From: Desulfocapsa sp.
GTDB taxonomy: Bacteria; Desulfobacterota; Desulfobulbia; Desulfobulbales; Desulfocapsaceae
Direction of reading: 5' to 3'
Length of the DNA: 8,644 nucleotides
Assembly: GCA_029935135.1 (NCBI GenBank)
Contig: JAOZKX010000064.1
Coordinates: forward strand, 1-8,644
A model generated the notes under the pieces. The model did not search any database. It had not been told where the DNA came from and saw only the letters and a program-made list of their open reading frames with translations. A program made the position numbers and the translations under genes. Below are positions 1-6,180 of the stretch, in pieces. The first letter of the stretch is position 1. Each line of letters begins with the position of its first letter.

Positions 1-1574
1 AGGATATTCTCGATGCCATAGCAGAGGCTGCCATTGATGACAATATCACATCCATTCTTCTCGATTTAACACGCATGGGCCAGATTGGTCTCAACCAACT
101 GCAGATCATTGGCAAAGCGCTCACAGACTTTAAAACAAGCGGTAAGAGAGTTATTGCCATAGGAGATTACTTCCCGCAAAAATCCTATTACCTGTCAAGC
201 TATGCCGATGAAATCTATCTCAATCCCATGGGTGCTGTGGATTTACATGGCATTGGCGCATTCAGGCTCTATTATAAGGATGCCATTGACAAACTCAAAA
301 TCAATTATCATATATTCCGTGTTGGCACCTATAAATCTGCCATAGAACCACTGATACGCAACAACATGTCTGAAGCAGCAAAAGAACAAAACCTCTCCTG
401 GCTCACTCCACTATGGAACGCCATGGCAGCAGATATCAGTAGAGAAAGGCAACTGGAAGCAGGAAGTATTCAAAAATATACTGAAAATATTGCCTCCGAA
501 CTTGCCGTTGTCAGTGGTGATACAGCACGCCTTGCCCTGGAAACCGGGCTTGTGGACGGCCTTAAAACACGGGAAGAACTTCGAACATATCTTGTGGGGT
601 TAAATGGTAAAAACAGCGATGGAGAATATGCAAAAGTTGCCCTGAATGATTACCTGAAAACCGTGCCCCGATCTTTTATCAGTTCAGCAACTACCACTGA
701 TTCTATAGGTATTATTGTTGCTGAAGGCGCTATTCTCACAGGACAACAACCTATCGGCTCCATTGGTGGCGATTCGTTGGGAAAACTAATTCGTAAGGCC
801 AGGGAAGACGATTCTATCAAGGGACTGGTATTACGAATTGTCTCTGGTGGGGGATCCGTTTTTGCCTCTGAAGTCATTCGCCAGGAGATATTAGAATTCA
901 AAAAAACAAAAAAACCCTTTGTTGTTTCTATGGGGGCTATGGCTGCTTCAGGAGGATACTGGATTGCTGCAGATGCAGATGAAATCTGGTCATCACCCGT
1001 TACCCTTACCGGCTCCATTGGCATTTTTGCAGCCATTCCAACCTTTGAAGAGAGCCTCTCATCTATTGGTGTCTACAGTGATGGTATCGGAACGACCAGC
1101 CTTGCCTCAGCACTTAATTTAACCCAGGCCTTAAATCCATCCCTGAAAGAATCCATTCAGATCAGTGTGAACCACGGATATGACCAGTTCCTGACCATTG
1201 TCAGCCAGGGAAGATCAATAGGGCAAAAACAGATTGAACTGATATCTGAAGGACGGGTATTTGATGGGACAACTGCTATGGAACTGGGCCTTGTGGACAA
1301 ACTTGGTACTCTCGATGATGCCGTGGCATCTGTCGCCCAACTAGCCGGTCTTGAGGATTACTCAGCAGCTTATATCCGAAAGCCTCTGACAGTAAAAGAT
1401 GAAATACTCCAGCTTTTTTCCGGCTCCCTAGTCAAACTGCTCGGTTCTGTGGCCTTCCCACCTTCTCTCCTCTCCGGGCTTAACGCTTTCTGGAACCCCA
1501 TACGAACAGTACTGCTCTTTAATGACCCCAAGGGATTATATGCATATTCTCTTATCCCTGATGTTTCTTTTTAA
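1..1574 (+). CDS. sppA: Signal peptide peptidase SppA, 67K type (protease IV), 5'-truncated by window edge
   Basis: Membrane-bound serine protease that degrades signal peptides left after preprotein cleavage. The frame is open from position 3 with no start, so roughly the first 95-100 residues, including the N-terminal membrane anchor, lie outside the window; the ATG at 75 is internal. Two tandem S49 (ClpP/crotonase-like) halves are visible, as in E. coli SppA. The catalytic Lys sits in F-R-V-G-T-Y-K-S-A (codon 333-335). The nucleophile Ser sits in M-A-A-S-G-G-Y-W (codon 948-950). Their spacing of 205 residues is close to the 200 of the E. coli Lys209/Ser409 pair. Other family landmarks are V-D-L-H-G, L-T-G-S-I-G-I-F, G-L-V-D-L/K-G and a C-terminal F-N-D-P before the stop. 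One oddity: the segment that reads N-S-P-G-G-S in E. coli is V-S-G-G-G-S here. The gene ends 59 bases before the next plus-strand gene, so co-transcription is possible. Confidence 0.95.
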   Translation, partial: DILDAIAEAAIDDNITSILLDLTRMGQIGLNQLQIIGKALTDFKTSGKRVIAIGDYFPQKSYYLSSYADEIYLNPMGAVDLHGIGAFRLYYKDAIDKLKINYHIFRVGTYKSAIEPLIRNNMSEAAKEQNLSWLTPLWNAMAADISRERQLEAGSIQKYTENIASELAVVSGDTARLALETGLVDGLKTREELRTYLVGLNGKNSDGEYAKVALNDYLKTVPRSFISSATTTDSIGIIVAEGAILTGQQPIGSIGGDSLGKLIRKAREDDSIKGLVLRIVSGGGSVFASEVIRQEILEFKKTKKPFVVSMGAMAASGGYWIAADADEIWSSPVTLTGSIGIFAAIPTFEESLSSIGVYSDGIGTTSLASALNLTQALNPSLKESIQISVNHGYDQFLTIVSQGRSIGQKQIELISEGRVFDGTTAMELGLVDKLGTLDDAVASVAQLAGLEDYSAAYIRKPLTVKDEILQLFSGSLVKLLGSVAFPPSLLSGLNAFWNPIRTVLLFNDPKGLYAYSLIPDVSF

Positions 1575-1633
1575 AGAGGAATAGGCTATTATTTCCAATT
1601 ATTACTCTACTATCCATTTCCAACCGAGGTCCT

Positions 1634-2545
1634 ATGAAAACTCTGTCTCTTTTTTTCACCTGTTGCCTTCTTCTCTGCCTGCATACCGCAGGCACTGTAA
1701 ACGCTGAAACATTTGTTGTTTCCGGAAACCCTAAAGCGCCACCTGTTATGTGGGAGCAGTACAACAAACTCACAGGAGTCGGTCCCGATATAGCTTCGTC
1801 CATTCTCAATGATCTTAATCTTGATTTTGATACTCAAGTTGTTGGGAACTGGCAGCAGGTTCAGGACAAATGTAAAAACGGCACGGTTGATATGATCGTG
1901 GCTGCTTATAAGAATGATGAACGAGCAGAGTATATGGACTACTCCATCCCTTACCTTCCACAACCAACAGTAGTCGTTGTTAAAAAAGGACTGGAGTTCC
2001 CTTTCGGCCGCTGGGAATCACTTATTGGAAAGCGAGGCGTATCCAATATTGGGGAGAGTTATGGTCAGGAGTTCGACACTTTTCTCAAAAAAAATCTTGA
2101 TGTGAAATTTGTAGTCTTCGAGCGGGCCCTCGAACTTCTCAGATTCGGAAAAGCCGACTATCTTATCGTTGATTTATACACAGCACTTATTTATGCACGA
2201 TTGCTTCATGGTGAAGATGCAATCACCATCATGGAACCACCGATAACCACACAGACTTTTCACCTGACCGTTGGCAAAAATTCTCCTCTGGCATCCCACT
2301 TGCCAGCTATAGATAAAAAGCTGGAGATACTGATCAAAGGTGGCACGGTTGAAAAACTTTTCTACAAACATTTTGAAGATTGGAAACAACTCATAGCTAA
2401 ACGATCAAAATATTTCAAAAGAGATACTACAATAAGAAGCAGAGAGCAACAGGACTATTTTAAAGCACAGGATGAGTACGAAAAAGAGAAACTTGGAAGA
2501 CTTCTTATGACCGACAGAGAAGGATTGCCTTTATCAGCTGAATAA
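1634..2545 (+). CDS. Periplasmic solute-binding protein, bac_SBP_3 (amino-acid-binding-like) family
   Basis: 303-residue exported protein. It has a clear Sec signal peptide: K2, a hydrophobic core at about 4-19, and cleavage probably after V-N-A at 22-24. The mature part reads as a type-3 (polar amino-acid-like) binding protein: a first beta strand at 26-30, G-V-G-P-D-I-A-S-S-I at 48-57, an N-G-T-V-D-M-I-V-A strand at 82-90, and the family's D-E-R-A-E-Y-M-D-Y-S-I-P-Y stretch at 95-107, whose Arg usually contacts the ligand carboxylate. A second-lobe A-L-E-L-L-R-F-G-K-A-D-Y segment lies at 165-176. After the fold ends near 255 there is a highly charged, probably helical tail of about 45 residues rich in K, R, E and D, which is unusual. 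No permease or ATPase gene lies nearby, so it may be an orphan binding protein or a sensor partner. The start is supported by GAGG at 1626-1629, only 4 bases from the ATG. Ligand unknown. Confidence 0.85.
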   Translation: MKTLSLFFTCCLLLCLHTAGTVNAETFVVSGNPKAPPVMWEQYNKLTGVGPDIASSILNDLNLDFDTQVVGNWQQVQDKCKNGTVDMIVAAYKNDERAEYMDYSIPYLPQPTVVVVKKGLEFPFGRWESLIGKRGVSNIGESYGQEFDTFLKKNLDVKFVVFERALELLRFGKADYLIVDLYTALIYARLLHGEDAITIMEPPITTQTFHLTVGKNSPLASHLPAIDKKLEILIKGGTVEKLFYKHFEDWKQLIAKRSKYFKRDTTIRSREQQDYFKAQDEYEKEKLGRLLMTDREGLPLSAE

Positions 2546-2561
2546 AGCGGATAAACTTACC

Positions 2562-3215
2562 TTAGCGGATGATGAGATCGTGCAACTCGTTCTCATCATC
2601 CTCCTGAATTGGGAACTCTTTTTCCAGGATATCCCCTATTTCCTGAATCGCCCCACAAATCGCCTCAGCCTGATTCTTTTCTTTTACCCCTCGAACAACA
2701 AGAGAAACTGCTTCTTCCCATTCTCCAGCAGCAATCCGATCATTAATACCACTATCGGCTATTACCCATGCCTGATGCTCAAACAATGAGATAAACAAAA
2801 GAACGCCATTTGCCGATTTTGTTTTATAAAGTCCTTCCGTGAAAAATGCAACATGAGCGGCTTCCGGAACTTCTTCTGCCATTTCCCTTCGTAAGACAAA
2901 CAATCGTTTTACCCTGGGAATATTTTGGATTGTAAGGGCAATAAACCAAAATAACGGAAACATTAAGAAGAGAAAAACCCACATGCTGGTTGGTGAAGCC
3001 CAAAAGGCAGCAGCCACCGGGCCTGTAAGAAGAAGGGCCAAAGGTAGGGAGAGCAGGATTCCCCCACGAACAGCTGCCATTGGATAGGCATGACTTTCTG
3101 ACACGATCAAGGGAACAATTTCACCAGAGGTACGGCTTTCTGCAGCATGGACAGCATCGGTAATTTCCTTTTGTTGTACAGGAGTTAAAAAACGCTGTGC
3201 CAGACTCTTCATCAT
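2562..3215 (-). CDS. TPM-domain membrane protein (COG3762 type)
   Basis: Small membrane protein, 217 residues from the ATG at 3215. After a short N-terminal helix comes the start of a TPM fold (T-S-G-E-I-V-P-L-I-V at about 29-38), interrupted by two hydrophobic segments at about 50-72 and 78-95. The fold resumes with A-A-H-V-A-F-F at 119-125, then a G-V-L-L-F-I-S-L-F-E stretch and a V-I-A-D-S-G-I motif at 151-157. The tail is acidic. This matches the protein commonly found third in LemA-YgcG clusters; its molecular role is not established. Start choice: ATGs in the same frame lie at 3221, 3215 and 3212. A G-run (3222-3226) is the only Shine-Dalgarno-like element and is well spaced for 3215 or 3212. 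The ATG at 3215 shares a base with the stop codon of the upstream gene (TGATG), suggesting translational coupling. If 3221 is used the protein is 219 residues. Confidence 0.85.
   Translation of the reverse strand: MMKSLAQRFLTPVQQKEITDAVHAAESRTSGEIVPLIVSESHAYPMAAVRGGILLSLPLALLLTGPVAAAFWASPTSMWVFLFLMFPLFWFIALTIQNIPRVKRLFVLRREMAEEVPEAAHVAFFTEGLYKTKSANGVLLFISLFEHQAWVIADSGINDRIAAGEWEEAVSLVVRGVKEKNQAEAICGAIQEIGDILEKEFPIQEDDENELHDLIIR
2567..2601. terminator. Perfect 11-bp inverted repeat at the convergent gene junction (possible bidirectional terminator)
   Basis: GGATGATGAGA (2567-2577) and TCTCATCATCC (2591-2601) are exact reverse complements. After one T/T mismatch the pairing continues with C-G and G-C, leaving a 7-base loop (2581-2587). 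The hairpin begins 21 bases after the stop of the plus-strand binding-protein gene and lies inside the last codons of the minus-strand TPM gene. Neither side is followed directly by a T-run, so it is not a standard intrinsic terminator; it may block converging polymerases or protect the 3' ends of both transcripts. Confidence 0.4.
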
Positions 3216-4081
3216 CACCATCCCCCGGAGGCACCACCGCCTCCAAATCCACCACCGCCTCCACTGAACCCTCCGCCAAAGCCCCCGGATGATCCACTAT
3301 ATCCACTCCCACCACCGATATAAAATCCACCACTCCTGCCGCCAACCGACATGGATGCAGCAAAAACACCGCCCAAGACACCAACAGGCACCAATGCCAG
3401 CAGCCATATCCCCAACTGTGGAAAAATCATCATCCCAACCACAGGAGAAACAACCGCCCCCGAAATTGCTGCTAAAAACTTTTTATTGTGAAAGATCCTG
3501 CCTACAAAAGAATAGACAAATATAAGCAAAAAGAGAAGACCGGCAGGATCGTTACCAGTGGTCCGTTTAGCTGATGCTTGAGGGGCTGTAAATTCACCTC
3601 TTACAGCTTGAATCATAGCCAATAGTCCATCATGGATTCCCTGGTCAAATTTTCCCTCTTTAAAGCGGGGTACAATAACCCTGCTTATAATCCGACCACC
3701 AGTCATATCTGTGAGACTTCCTTCTAATCCATAACCGACTTCAATACGCAACCTTCTGTCATCTCTTGATACGAGCAGCAATGCACCATTATCAAGACCC
3801 TTTTGCCCAATACGCCATTTCTCCACAACCCGTAGGGAAAAATCTTCCAGCACCTCACCTTCCAGGGAGGGAATAGTGAGAAGCACAATCTGGGTAGACT
3901 CGCTTTCCTCAAATGCAGCAAGCAATTGCTTAAGTTCCGTAACATTTGTCTGCGACAACATCCCTGCAGTGTCATTAATTCTCCCGGAAAGTGCGGGAAC
4001 ATCCAGGGCCAGGGCAGGCAATGAAAGCAGACAAGACACCATGGCAAAAGATAAAAACAATCTTGACAATATACGGGCCAT
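3215..4081 (-). CDS. TPM-domain protein, YgcG family, exported with Gly-rich C-terminus
   Basis: 288-residue protein. A Sec signal peptide (R3, R7, core 8-22) is likely cleaved after A-L-A at 23-25. A TPM domain follows at about 28-162: G-R-I-N-D-T-A-G-M-L-S, then Q-I-V-L-L-T-I-P-S-L-E-G at 64-75, then W-R-I-G-Q-K-G-L-D-N-G-A-L-L-L-V-S at 89-105, a family hallmark, then R-I-E-V-G-Y-G-L-E-G at 112-121. Three hydrophobic segments (about 180-193, 203-220 and 224-242) precede a low-complexity Gly/Ser tail at 247-288 ending G-G-W. TPM proteins were linked to photosystem II repair (Psb32) and in some cases to acid phosphatase activity; in heterotrophs the function is unsettled. It lies 12 bases after the lemA stop and overlaps the next gene, so this is an operon. 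A weak AGG at 12-14 bases upstream is the only ribosome-binding candidate. The tail ends in the membrane-protein style G-G-x-G-A-S-G-x-W seen in this family. Confidence 0.92.
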   Translation of the reverse strand: MARILSRLFLSFAMVSCLLSLPALALDVPALSGRINDTAGMLSQTNVTELKQLLAAFEESESTQIVLLTIPSLEGEVLEDFSLRVVEKWRIGQKGLDNGALLLVSRDDRRLRIEVGYGLEGSLTDMTGGRIISRVIVPRFKEGKFDQGIHDGLLAMIQAVRGEFTAPQASAKRTTGNDPAGLLFLLIFVYSFVGRIFHNKKFLAAISGAVVSPVVGMMIFPQLGIWLLALVPVGVLGGVFAASMSVGGRSGGFYIGGGSGYSGSSGGFGGGFSGGGGGFGGGGASGGW

Positions 4082-4093
4082 TTTACAACCGAC

Positions 4094-4678
4094 CTAAAAT
4101 TTTATCGCAGGGGCAGTCTTAGCACCCTCTTCTGCTTTAAAATACTCTTTGCGCTCAAGCTTAAGAAGAAATTTATTGGTCAAACTGGCAGGCAGTCTGC
4201 GTATGGCACCGTTAAAATCAGAAACGGCGGTGTTATATCGCTGACGTGCTACATTGATCCGGTTTTCTGTACCTTCTAACTGGTTTTGCAGATCCAGGAA
4301 ATTTTGATTTGCCTTAAGATCAGGATATCTCTCTACAACCAGGAGTAACTTGGAAAGTGCAGAAGAGAGACCAGACTGGGCCGCCTGCATCTGCTGCATG
4401 GCTGCAGGATTACTGAGATCTGAAGAGGAAATCTGTACAGAACCTACCTTTGAACGTGCATCAACTACAGCCTGTAATGTTTCCTGCTCATGCTTTGCAT
4501 AACCTTTAACCGTTTCCACAAGATTTGGAATAAGGTCAGCTCGCCTTTGCAAAGTCGACTCAACATCAGCCCATGCTTTGAATACACCCTCTTCTTTCGT
4601 TTGCAGGGTGTTGTATCCACAACCAGATAAAATAACTGCGGTAATAGTGAACAACAGCAATGAGGCGAGATGTTTCAT
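4094..4678 (-). CDS. lemA: LemA family lipoprotein
   Basis: 194 residues. The N-terminus is a lipoprotein signal: K2, a hydrophobic run at 5-17, and a lipobox L-S-G-C with the lipidated Cys at 20. Position +2 is Gly, not Asp, so in a diderm the protein would be expected to reach the outer membrane by the usual Lol rule (inference). The rest is the all-helical LemA fold. Diagnostic blocks are [16 protein letters not shown] at 39-54, V-K-G-Y-A-K-H-E at 57-64, [10 protein letters not shown] at 118-127 and [11 protein letters not shown] at 139-149. LemA proteins have a known fold but no settled function; in many bacteria they sit next to TPM/YgcG genes, as here. A good Shine-Dalgarno (AGGAG, 4686-4690) lies 7 bases before the ATG, better than those of the downstream genes, consistent with this being the first gene of the LemA-TPM group. 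Confidence 0.95.
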   Translation of the reverse strand: MKHLASLLLFTITAVILSGCGYNTLQTKEEGVFKAWADVESTLQRRADLIPNLVETVKGYAKHEQETLQAVVDARSKVGSVQISSSDLSNPAAMQQMQAAQSGLSSALSKLLLVVERYPDLKANQNFLDLQNQLEGTENRINVARQRYNTAVSDFNGAIRRLPASLTNKFLLKLERKEYFKAEEGAKTAPAIKF

Positions 4679-4792
4679 TTTAAAACTCCTGATAGAATGA
4701 ATTACAAATTACAATTTGAAGAACTTGGAGGGATTAAGTGCTCAAAAAATGGAGAGGGAGGAGAGGGAGAGTACACTCATTGAAGGACTGGG
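4679..4792 (-). promoter_or_regulatory. lemA leader with small dyad and purine/pyrimidine tract
   Basis: 114 bases between the HD-GYP stop and the lemA start. Nearest lemA is the Shine-Dalgarno AGGAG (4686-4690). Upstream is a perfect dyad CAAATT-AC-AATTTG (4705-4718), overlapping a tandem ATTACAA pair (4701-4707, 4708-4714). Further upstream is a pyrimidine-rich stretch on the coding strand (4751-4770) built of CTCTCC-type units, followed by six T (4744-4749 read in reverse). I see neither a convincing promoter nor a hairpin terminator, so read-through from the HD-GYP gene is possible. Confidence 0.35.
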
Positions 4793-5917
4793 TCAATCAC
4801 CCCATTTCTCTTTAACCTGTTGAAACTTGTCCAGATTTGCAAAGAAGGCATCCACAACCACAGGATCCAATATATTCCCTGAAGCATCCCGGATAATTTT
4901 CAGACATTCCTCTTCCGGAAAGGCCTCTTTGTAGGGACGGGCACTACCAACCGCATCATATATATCAACAATTGTAACAATACGGGCCGCCATTGGAATA
5001 TTTTCCCCCTTCAAACCATCCGGGTAACCGTTCCCATCCCAGCGTTCATGGTGAGAATATGCTATAATTCTAGCCATCTGTAAAAGATCCGAGTCAGAAA
5101 CAATTCCCTCCATATCGCCTCCGCCCTCACCGGTAATTTCTCGCAAATCCTGAATATTTAATGGATCGAGCAATTCTTTACCAAGTTGACAATGCTCTTT
5201 CATTTCTTTCCATTCAACAGCAGTGAGTTCACCGGGTTTTAGGAGGATATGGTCTCGAATTCCGATTTTCCCAACATCGTGTAAGGCAGAACTCAGAGCC
5301 ATGTTATCAGCCTCTGCCTCACTGTAGCCGAAATATTTTGCCAATATTTTCGTATAGCAACTGACCCGGATAATATGGCGCCCGGTTTCTTTATCACGAA
5401 CCTCTGAGGCCTTGCCAAGACGGAGAATCATCTGCATTCTGGTATCTCGCAATAATCGATTCGAGCGTTCCAGGGCCGCCGTTCGCTTCCTTACTTTTTC
5501 TTCAAGTTCCATGCGGTAACTTCGATTTTCCCGTATCAGCTTGGCCTTTTCAAAGGCCTGTTCCACGGCAAAACGAAGATTAACAAAATCCTCGATAGGC
5601 TTTAGGAGATAGCTCCAGGCACCACGATTCATCGCTTCCACAGCATCACCTACAAAACCTGTTCCAGAGACGACAATAATGGGAAGATCGGGAAAGTTTT
5701 TGTGCACATCCTGCAACACATCCAAACCATCAACTTCGGGCATACGCAAGTCAACCAGCACAAGATCAGGAAGCTCAGCATGGATCATCTCAAGCCCCAC
5801 ACGACCATTTTCTGCCTCTTGCACATCATAGCCGCAATCTTCAAGATAAAGACGATAGGATTGGCGAATTAAACTCTCATCATCAATGGTGAGTATGACA
5901 GGATTTTTTGGGCTCAT
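4793..5917 (-). CDS. Response regulator with receiver and HD-GYP domains (predicted cyclic-di-GMP phosphodiesterase)
   Basis: 374 residues from the ATG at 5917. Receiver domain at about 6-122: acidic pair D12/D13, phospho-acceptor D56 in V-D-L-R-M-P-E-V-D-G, S84 and K106. A helical, probably coiled-coil linker spans about 123-165. HD-GYP domain from about 166: H181 in G-R-H-I-I-R-V, the H213-D214 dyad in A-L-H-D-V-G-K-I-G-I, H242, H289-H290 in H-H-E-R-W-D-G-N-G-Y-P (GYP at 297-299) and D318. All expected metal ligands are present, so it is predicted to hydrolyse cyclic di-GMP under control of phosphorylation by an unlinked histidine kinase. Oddities: a Gly-rich insert of about 25 residues at about 254-276, and V-G-S-A-R-P-Y where A-L-T-S-x-R-P-Y is usual. 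Start: an in-frame TTG at 5923 would add two residues, but the ATG is preferred; neither has a clear Shine-Dalgarno. The lemA start is 114 bases downstream on the same strand. Confidence 0.93.
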   Translation of the reverse strand: MSPKNPVILTIDDESLIRQSYRLYLEDCGYDVQEAENGRVGLEMIHAELPDLVLVDLRMPEVDGLDVLQDVHKNFPDLPIIVVSGTGFVGDAVEAMNRGAWSYLLKPIEDFVNLRFAVEQAFEKAKLIRENRSYRMELEEKVRKRTAALERSNRLLRDTRMQMILRLGKASEVRDKETGRHIIRVSCYTKILAKYFGYSEAEADNMALSSALHDVGKIGIRDHILLKPGELTAVEWKEMKEHCQLGKELLDPLNIQDLREITGEGGGDMEGIVSDSDLLQMARIIAYSHHERWDGNGYPDGLKGENIPMAARIVTIVDIYDAVGSARPYKEAFPEEECLKIIRDASGNILDPVVVDAFFANLDKFQQVKEKWGD

Positions 5918-6037
5918 TTGCAACTTTTTGAGAAAAATAAATATATTTTATTTTAAGAATTATTATTTCAGTTTCTGATAGTTAAGCGAAAAAGTCAAGC
6001 TATCCTTCACGAAAAAAGAGAAATATTCCATGCTTAT

Positions 6038-6067
6038 TTGACAAATGAATTTCATCCCCGTTATACT
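6038..6067 (+). promoter_or_regulatory. Near-consensus sigma70 promoter for the large exported-protein gene
   Basis: A perfect -35 hexamer TTGACA (6038-6043) is followed after 18 bases by TATACT (6062-6067), five of six matches to the -10 consensus. Transcription would start near 6074, giving a leader of about 107 bases before the ATG at 6181. The spacer contains a small dyad, ATGAA-T-TTCAT (6045-6055). This is the best promoter match seen in the window; function is inferred from sequence only. Confidence 0.6.
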
Positions 6068-6100
6068 CAAGCATACTAAAGATATCTGAGTATGTATGAG
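6063..6100. promoter_or_regulatory. Imperfect dyad overlapping the promoter -10 and start site (possible operator)
   Basis: The arms are CTCAAGCATACT (6066-6077) and AGTATGTATGAG (6089-6100), complementary at 10 of 12 positions around an 11-base centre that itself contains the palindrome AGATATCT (6080-6087). A second, competing pairing exists between ATACTCA (6063-6069) and TGAGTAT (6087-6093). The left arm covers part of the -10 element and the right arm lies at about +16 to +27, which is where a repressor site would be expected. The regulator is unknown. Confidence 0.4.
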
Positions 6101-6151
6101 GCTCTGCTACGCCCTATGCATCATACATCTCTTCTTCCAGAAGTCCCCTGA
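6092..6151 (+). other. Possible 19-codon leader ORF with weak attenuator-like features
   Basis: Within the predicted leader, ATG at 6092 opens a 19-residue frame ending with TGA at 6149-6151. It spans a short hairpin (CTTCT 6131-6135, AGAAG 6139-6143, 3-base loop) and its stop is immediately followed by a T-run (6152-6157). The order leader peptide, hairpin, T-run resembles an attenuator, but the stem is only 5 base pairs, the T-run starts 8 bases after it, there is no strong Shine-Dalgarno, and the peptide has no run of one amino acid. It could be chance. Confidence 0.15.
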
Positions 6152-6180
6152 TTTTTTACTTAGCACAATGGATATGAAAT

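Larger units (their letters stand above)
5918..6180. other. Divergent intergenic region
   Basis: 263 bases between the starts of the HD-GYP gene (minus) and the large exported-protein gene (plus). The HD-GYP-proximal half (about 5925-5970) is very AT-rich. On the minus strand a TTGACT (5998 to 5993) could be a -35, but no good -10 lies at the right distance; AATAAT (5964 to 5959) paired with TTAACT (5985 to 5980) has a 15-base spacer. The minus-strand promoter is therefore unresolved. The plus-strand half contains the promoter and dyad listed separately. I see no RNA gene here. Confidence 0.6.

Noticed and set aside
650..1036. Minus-strand open frame of 128 codons inside sppA
   Set aside because: It lies wholly antisense to a clearly conserved S49 domain, and its translation shows no domain or signal; it is a shadow of sppA.
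1580..1592. Inverted repeat AATAG-G-CTATT after sppA as a terminator
   Set aside because: A one-base loop cannot form a stable hairpin and no T-run follows, so I do not call a terminator.
3221..3345. Repetitive GGC/GGT-like tract resembling a DNA repeat
   Set aside because: It is explained by the Gly/Ser-rich C-terminus of the YgcG-family protein, a known family feature, not a separate repeat element.
3121..3384. Minus-strand 87-codon frame across the ygcG-type tail and the TPM start
   Set aside because: Same strand, different frame from two well-supported genes; the Gly-rich codons read out of phase give a Val/Asp-rich artefact.
4785..4803. Short TGGGT/ACCC pairing around the HD-GYP stop codon
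   Set aside because: The stem has only about five pairs with a bulge and no T-run on the coding strand; too weak for a terminator.
5915..5923. TTG at 5923 as start of the HD-GYP regulator
   Set aside because: An ATG lies two codons downstream, directly before the normal start of the receiver domain, and the TTG has no better ribosome-binding site.
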